NCBI RefSeq assembly: GCF_900109825.1
Contig: NZ_FOBL01000016.1
Span: 1-60,718, forward strand
Direction: 5' to 3'
DNA from: Alkalibacterium putridalgicola
GTDB taxonomy: Bacteria; Bacillota; Bacilli; Lactobacillales; Carnobacteriaceae_A
DNA: 60,718 nt
The notes below the pieces were generated by a model. That model saw nothing but the letters and a program-made list of their open reading frames with translations, ran no database searches and was not told where the DNA came from. This document shows, piece by piece, positions 57,241 through 60,718 of this stretch; the first letter of the stretch is position 1, and each line of letters opens with the position of its first letter. The position numbers and the translations under genes were made by a program.

Positions 57241-58598
57241 ATAAGAAATATGATTTTGATTATCTGGTTATTGGCGGAGGAAGCGGGGGAATAGCCTCCG
57301 CTAATCGTGCAGGGATGCATGGTGCACGGGTGGCTTTGATCGAGGAAGATCAGCTCGGAGGGACCTGCGTCAATTTAGGCTGTGTACCGAAGAAAGTCAT
57401 GTGGTATGTTGCTGAAATGATGGAGTCTTTACATTTATACGGAGAGGACTATGGAATCGAATTCAAACAGGAACCGGTCTTTCATTATAAGCAGATGATG
57501 GAGAACAGAGATAAATATATCTCCTTTCTACATACCGCCTATAAAAAGGGACTGGATTCCAACAATGTTAAACATATCAAAGGAAAGGCCTCCTTTATAG
57601 ATGACTCTGCGGTGGAAGTCAATGGCCAGAAAATTACGGCAGAACATATCCTGATCGCTACAGGCGGCAAACCGAAACGTTTGGATATACCGGGGGGCGA
57701 TTTAGGCATCGTATCGGATGATGTTTTCCAACTCAAGGAACTGCCTAAAAGCATCGCAGTCATTGGTGGCGGCTATATCGGTGTTGAAATGAGCGGGATA
57801 ATGAATGCCTTAGGTGTAGAAACACATCTGTTCGTCAGGAAACCGGCACCACTTTATAATTTTGATTCGATCATCTGTGAAGGCTACCAGGCTATCTCGG
57901 AGAGTGAAGGCCAGCATGTGCATGTGAACAAAACAGTGATCCGTCTGGAAAAAAAGAGTGAACAGTCGTATGTTCTGCATTTTAAAGACGGTACCATGCA
58001 TGAAACGGAACAGGTCCTGTGGGCAACAGGACGAGTGCCGAATACCAGCGGACTGAATCTGGAAGCAGCGGGTGTGAATGTCTACCCTGGTGGATACGTC
58101 GAAGTCGATCGTTTTCAGAACACGACTGGAGATAAGATATATTCAGTCGGTGATGTGACTGGCCGTGCTGAATTGACTCCCGTTGCGATCGCAGCCGGAC
58201 GACGGTTATCAGAACGATTGTTTAACAAACAGGAGAACGAGTATTTAGAGTATGATAATATTCCGACCGTTATTTTCACTCATCCGCCAATCGGTACAGT
58301 GGGGATGACTGAAGAACAGGCCCGAGATCTGTTTCCGGATGAGTATATAAAAATATACCGCTCCACGTTTACTTCAATGCACAGCGCCATTACCGGTAAC
58401 CGACAAAAAGCCTTCATGAAACTGGTCTGTGTAGGGAAAAGGGAAAAAATCGTCGGCTTACACGGTATAGGTAAAGGGATGGACGAAATGCTCCAAGGTT
58501 TTGCAGTCGCAATTCAAATGGGTGCGACAAAACGAGACTTTGACCGGACAGTAGCGATCCATCCGACAGCAGCTGAAGAGTTCGTCACGATGCGATAA
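57237..58598 (+). CDS. gor: Glutathione-disulfide reductase, class I flavoprotein
   Basis: 453 aa. FAD motif [15 protein letters not shown], redox-active disulfide [18 protein letters not shown] motif [17 protein letters not shown] segment YSVGDVTG and C-terminal dimer-interface HPTAAEE with the active-site His. [14 protein letters not shown] also suits glutathione reductase. Lack of mercury or lipoamide-specific features supports Gor, though a related thiol such as bacillithiol disulfide is not excluded by sequence alone. ATGA overlap with the GT8 gene. Confidence 0.88.
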   Translation: MNKKYDFDYLVIGGGSGGIASANRAGMHGARVALIEEDQLGGTCVNLGCVPKKVMWYVAEMMESLHLYGEDYGIEFKQEPVFHYKQMMENRDKYISFLHTAYKKGLDSNNVKHIKGKASFIDDSAVEVNGQKITAEHILIATGGKPKRLDIPGGDLGIVSDDVFQLKELPKSIAVIGGGYIGVEMSGIMNALGVETHLFVRKPAPLYNFDSIICEGYQAISESEGQHVHVNKTVIRLEKKSEQSYVLHFKDGTMHETEQVLWATGRVPNTSGLNLEAAGVNVYPGGYVEVDRFQNTTGDKIYSVGDVTGRAELTPVAIAAGRRLSERLFNKQENEYLEYDNIPTVIFTHPPIGTVGMTEEQARDLFPDEYIKIYRSTFTSMHSAITGNRQKAFMKLVCVGKREKIVGLHGIGKGMDEMLQGFAVAIQMGATKRDFDRTVAIHPTAAEEFVTMR

Positions 58599-58702
58599 TC
58601 ATACGTGTTTAGGTCGACTGACAAGGCTTTCAGAAAAATAAATGTTCGGATTCTGGTTAAATGCGAACTATTTACATTAAAATATAATTAATTTTACGTA
58701 TA

Positions 58703-58731
58703 TTGTTGCTTTTTGAGATTGGGTGTACTAT
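58703..58731 (+). promoter_or_regulatory. Promoter upstream of the purine riboswitch
   Basis: TTGTTG (58703-58708), 17-base spacer, TACTAT (58726-58731). The aptamer begins about 25 bp downstream. Confidence 0.5.
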
Positions 58732-58755
58732 GATTAAACCATCTTAATAAGTGTT

Positions 58756-58822
58756 ATCTAATATAATTTAGCGATATGGGCTATAGTTTCTACCAATCCC
58801 CTTAAAGGATTGACTATTAGAT
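58756..58822 (+). promoter_or_regulatory. Purine riboswitch aptamer, guanine class
   Basis: P1 pairs ATCTAAT (58756-58762) with ATTAGAT (58816-58822). Between them are the conserved TATAAT junction, ATATGG loop, TTTCTACC and the CCTTAAA loop of P3. The residue that pairs with the ligand is C at 58814 (GACTAT), which specifies guanine or hypoxanthine; adenine aptamers have U there. It sits before a purine permease gene, as expected. Confidence 0.93.
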
Positions 58823-58856
58823 TAAACAATTCGTATTGTTTATGATGTAGTTGATT

Positions 58857-58880
58857 AAAGACGGGAAACCGTCTTTTTTT
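58857..58880 (+). terminator. Riboswitch expression-platform terminator
   Basis: AAAGACGG (58857-58864), loop GAAA, CCGTCTTT (58869-58876) and a T-run. Ligand binding that stabilises P1 should favour this terminator and shut off the permease when guanine is plentiful. Confidence 0.9.
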
Positions 58881-58972
58881 CATTTACATGTGTATTTCCC
58901 ATTGTTTTATTAGATAACCCTTTGCAGTAACTCCACGGAAATGGAGAAAACATACGAAAGAGGGTTTTATCT

Positions 58973-60436
58973 TTGTTAGAAAAATTCTTTCACTTGAAAG
59001 AGAATGATACCACCGTAGGAACAGAAATCGCCGCCGGATTGACTACGTTTTTTGCCATGTCATATATCATATTCGTTAATCCACAAATTTTAGCATTGAC
59101 CGGTATGCCGACACAAGCGGTATTTTTAGCGACAGTCATATCTGCTGCAGTAGGCACACTCATTTTGGCTTTATATGCAAATGTACCTTATGCACAGGCC
59201 CCGGGGATGGGCTTGAATGCTTTCTTCACATACACAGTTGTTTTTGCACTAGGCTTTACCTGGCAGGAAGCACTGTTCATGGTCTTTTTAACTGGTGTTG
59301 TAGGGATATTGATCACCGTTACTTCGATCAGAAAGAAAATCATTCATGCGATTCCAGAATCACTGCAGCATGCCATCGGCGGGGGCATTGGCGTGTTTAT
59401 TGCGTACATTGGACTGAAAAATGCAGAACTGCTGTCGTTCACTTCTGAAGGACAGTCGATCATCTCTGTAAACAATGAGCCGTATACTGCAGGAACGGAG
59501 ATCAATGGAGCTATCGATTCGATCGTGACTGGAGGCGGTATAATTCCGGATATGGGAAGTTTCACTAATCCATATGCCTTGCTTGCATTGATCGGTCTAG
59601 TTGTGACAATCATTCTGATGGTAGCTAAGGTCAAAGGTGCTATTCTGATCGGGATCGTCTTCACGACCATTATGGGGATTCCAATGGGTGTGACTGATTT
59701 ATCTGGATTAAGCAATCCGGCGAATTCTATCGGATCCGCTTTTGGGGAGTTAGGAACAACATTCGGCGCAGCTTTTGGTTCGGAAGGACTGGGGTCTCTA
59801 TTGGCTGATCCCTCACGTTACGCCATTATATTAATCACGATTTTTGCTTTCACACTGACCGACGTCTTTGATACGATCGGTACCTTTATCGGGACGGGAA
59901 GAAAAGCGGGAATCTTTACTTTAGACGATGAGAAGTCAATGGATAAAGGGAACGGATTGAATACGAAAATGGAAAAAGCGTTACTTGCAGATACAGTCGC
60001 AACTTCCATCGGGGCAGTATTCGGGACATCACCTGTCACTACCTTCGTTGAAAGTGCTGCAGGCATTGGAGCCGGCGGGCGCACAGGTTTGACAAGTCTG
60101 ACGACGGGTACACTGTTCCTGCTTACAGCATTCTTCTCTCCGGTCATGTCGATCGTACCAGGCGCTGCAACAGCACCGGCATTGATCGTTGTCGGTATTC
60201 TAATGATGTCTGCTTTTTCAGAAATCGACTGGAATAATCTGGAAGAAGCTATTCCGGCATTCTTCGCATCGATATTTATGGGATTCACTTACAGTATCTC
60301 TTACGGTATCGCGGCTGGTTTCCTGTTCTACATTATTACAAAAGTCGTCAAAGGGAAAGTACATGTCGTTCATCCGGTTTTATGGGCCACGACAGCACTG
60401 TTCATTTTCAACTTTGTTATTCTAGGCTTAATTTAA
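58973..60436 (+). CDS. NCS2 (AzgA/PbuG-like) guanine/hypoxanthine permease
   Basis: 487 aa, about 12-14 transmembrane segments. GTEIAAGLTTFFAMSYIIFVNPQIL at the N-terminus, APGMGLNAFFTYTVV, IGGGIGVFIAYIGLKNA and GTSPVTTFVESAAGIGAGGRTGL are the AzgA-branch motifs. Start is a TTG at 58973 with AAAGAGGG upstream. Control by a guanine-class riboswitch agrees with guanine/hypoxanthine import. Confidence 0.92.
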   Translation: MLEKFFHLKENDTTVGTEIAAGLTTFFAMSYIIFVNPQILALTGMPTQAVFLATVISAAVGTLILALYANVPYAQAPGMGLNAFFTYTVVFALGFTWQEALFMVFLTGVVGILITVTSIRKKIIHAIPESLQHAIGGGIGVFIAYIGLKNAELLSFTSEGQSIISVNNEPYTAGTEINGAIDSIVTGGGIIPDMGSFTNPYALLALIGLVVTIILMVAKVKGAILIGIVFTTIMGIPMGVTDLSGLSNPANSIGSAFGELGTTFGAAFGSEGLGSLLADPSRYAIILITIFAFTLTDVFDTIGTFIGTGRKAGIFTLDDEKSMDKGNGLNTKMEKALLADTVATSIGAVFGTSPVTTFVESAAGIGAGGRTGLTSLTTGTLFLLTAFFSPVMSIVPGAATAPALIVVGILMMSAFSEIDWNNLEEAIPAFFASIFMGFTYSISYGIAAGFLFYIITKVVKGKVHVVHPVLWATTALFIFNFVILGLI

Positions 60437-60452
60437 TATGAGTTAATCTGGT

Positions 60453-60490
60453 AAAGGAGCGGAGCCCGGGGAGGCTCTGCTCCTTTTTTT
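60453..60490 (+). terminator. Permease terminator
   Basis: AAAGGAGCGGAGCC (60453-60466) pairs with GGCTCTGCTCCTTT (60473-60486, one G-U), followed by T. Confidence 0.92.
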
Positions 60491-60520
60491 ATGAGTTGAT
60501 AAGAGTAGAAGAGAGGCGTG

Positions 60521-60718
60521 GTTCGGCGTTTTGGAATGACTGTGATCACTGTAAGTGTCGAAGAAGAGGAAGTTCGGTAAGTAGAAGGAATTGAATGATT
60601 TCAAACGACCGAAGCAGGGGCAAGTTCGGTCGATAGGAATAAAGATAAGCATCCTAAGTGTCGAAGAAGGAGAAGTTCGGTAAGTAGAAGGTGTTGAATG
60701 ATTTCAAACGACCGAAGT
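60521..60718 (+). repeat. Second ~52-bp-period repeat array, runs off the right edge
   Basis: gttcgg recurs at 60521, 60572, 60624 and 60675 (steps 51, 52, 51), and the paired element cgaag at 60560, 60611, 60663 and 60714. Units alternate between two types; the unit pair at 60553-60614 recurs at 60656-60717 with few changes. Each unit can form a small stem such as CCGAA...TTCGG. No ORF spans the array. Sequence differs from the 29.7-kb array but period and setting (just after a terminator) agree. Confidence 0.85.

Overview
The window looks like a chromosomal segment of a low-to-moderate-GC Gram-positive bacterium, most likely a member of the Lactobacillales close to the Carnobacteriaceae (Alkalibacterium/Marinilactibacillus-like). 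That placement is an inference from four things: a mevalonate pathway operon, HPr kinase with CcpA-type sites, the conserved order secA-prfB-ftsE-ftsX and hprK-lgt-gpsA-galU-trxB-pgcA-rapZ-yvcK-whiA, and wall teichoic acid genes. No rRNA or tRNA gene was seen.

Layout. 1-2.2 kb is the only clearly mobile region: an IS3-family (IS150-like) element runs off the left edge, has cut a vanZ-like gene, and lies next to a decayed insertion-element-type ORF. 2.3-6.9 kb (minus strand) holds the mevalonate operon mvaK1-mvaD-mvaK2-fni, ending in a membrane protein with an HEYGH motif. 7.1-11.4 kb carries coaA, a small lipoprotein, a PAS plus degenerate GGDEF protein, and two glycosyltransferases (TagA-type and GT4). 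11.5-13.9 kb is NAD salvage (pncB, nadE). 14.0-16.6 kb is the amino-sugar operon nagA-nagB-nagR. 16.7-20.1 kb has tagO between two LytR-CpsA-Psr ligase genes. 20.2-24.7 kb has yigZ, a degV/fakB-like gene, comFA-comFC and hpf. 25-34.6 kb is secretion and division: secA, prfB (programmed frameshift), ftsE-ftsX, an NlpC/P60 hydrolase and a PDZ membrane protein resembling MinJ. 34.7-36.2 kb is a zinc-type ArsR regulator with an HMA-CDF metal efflux gene that is frameshifted in this sequence. 36.2-53.0 kb runs almost entirely on the plus strand: an HD hydrolase, uvrA, an envelope-stress operon (yvlB/pspC/yvlD-like), then hprK, lgt, gpsA, galU, trxB, pgcA, rapZ, yvcK and whiA. 53-60.5 kb has an Ig-like lipoprotein, mgtC, a split chromate transporter, a GT8 enzyme coupled to a glutathione reductase, and a purine permease behind a guanine-class riboswitch.

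How it fits together. Much of the window serves envelope building: undecaprenyl precursors from mevalonate, TagO/TagA and LCP enzymes for wall teichoic acid, GalU/PgcA for UDP-glucose, FtsEX with its hydrolase, Lgt for lipoproteins, and RapZ/YvcK/NagAB for amino-sugar balance. Carbon signalling enters through HprK, with a cre-like site inside the hpf promoter. The features that look least ordinary are the intergenic arrays of about 52-bp period (24.8, 29.7 and 60.5 kb, each just after a strong terminator), the HMA-His-CDF fusion broken at a G5 tract, the HEYGH protein in the mevalonate operon, the GGDEF domain reading EGGKF, and a 0.4-kb gene-free stretch at 53 kb that can form long-range pairings and ends in a terminator.
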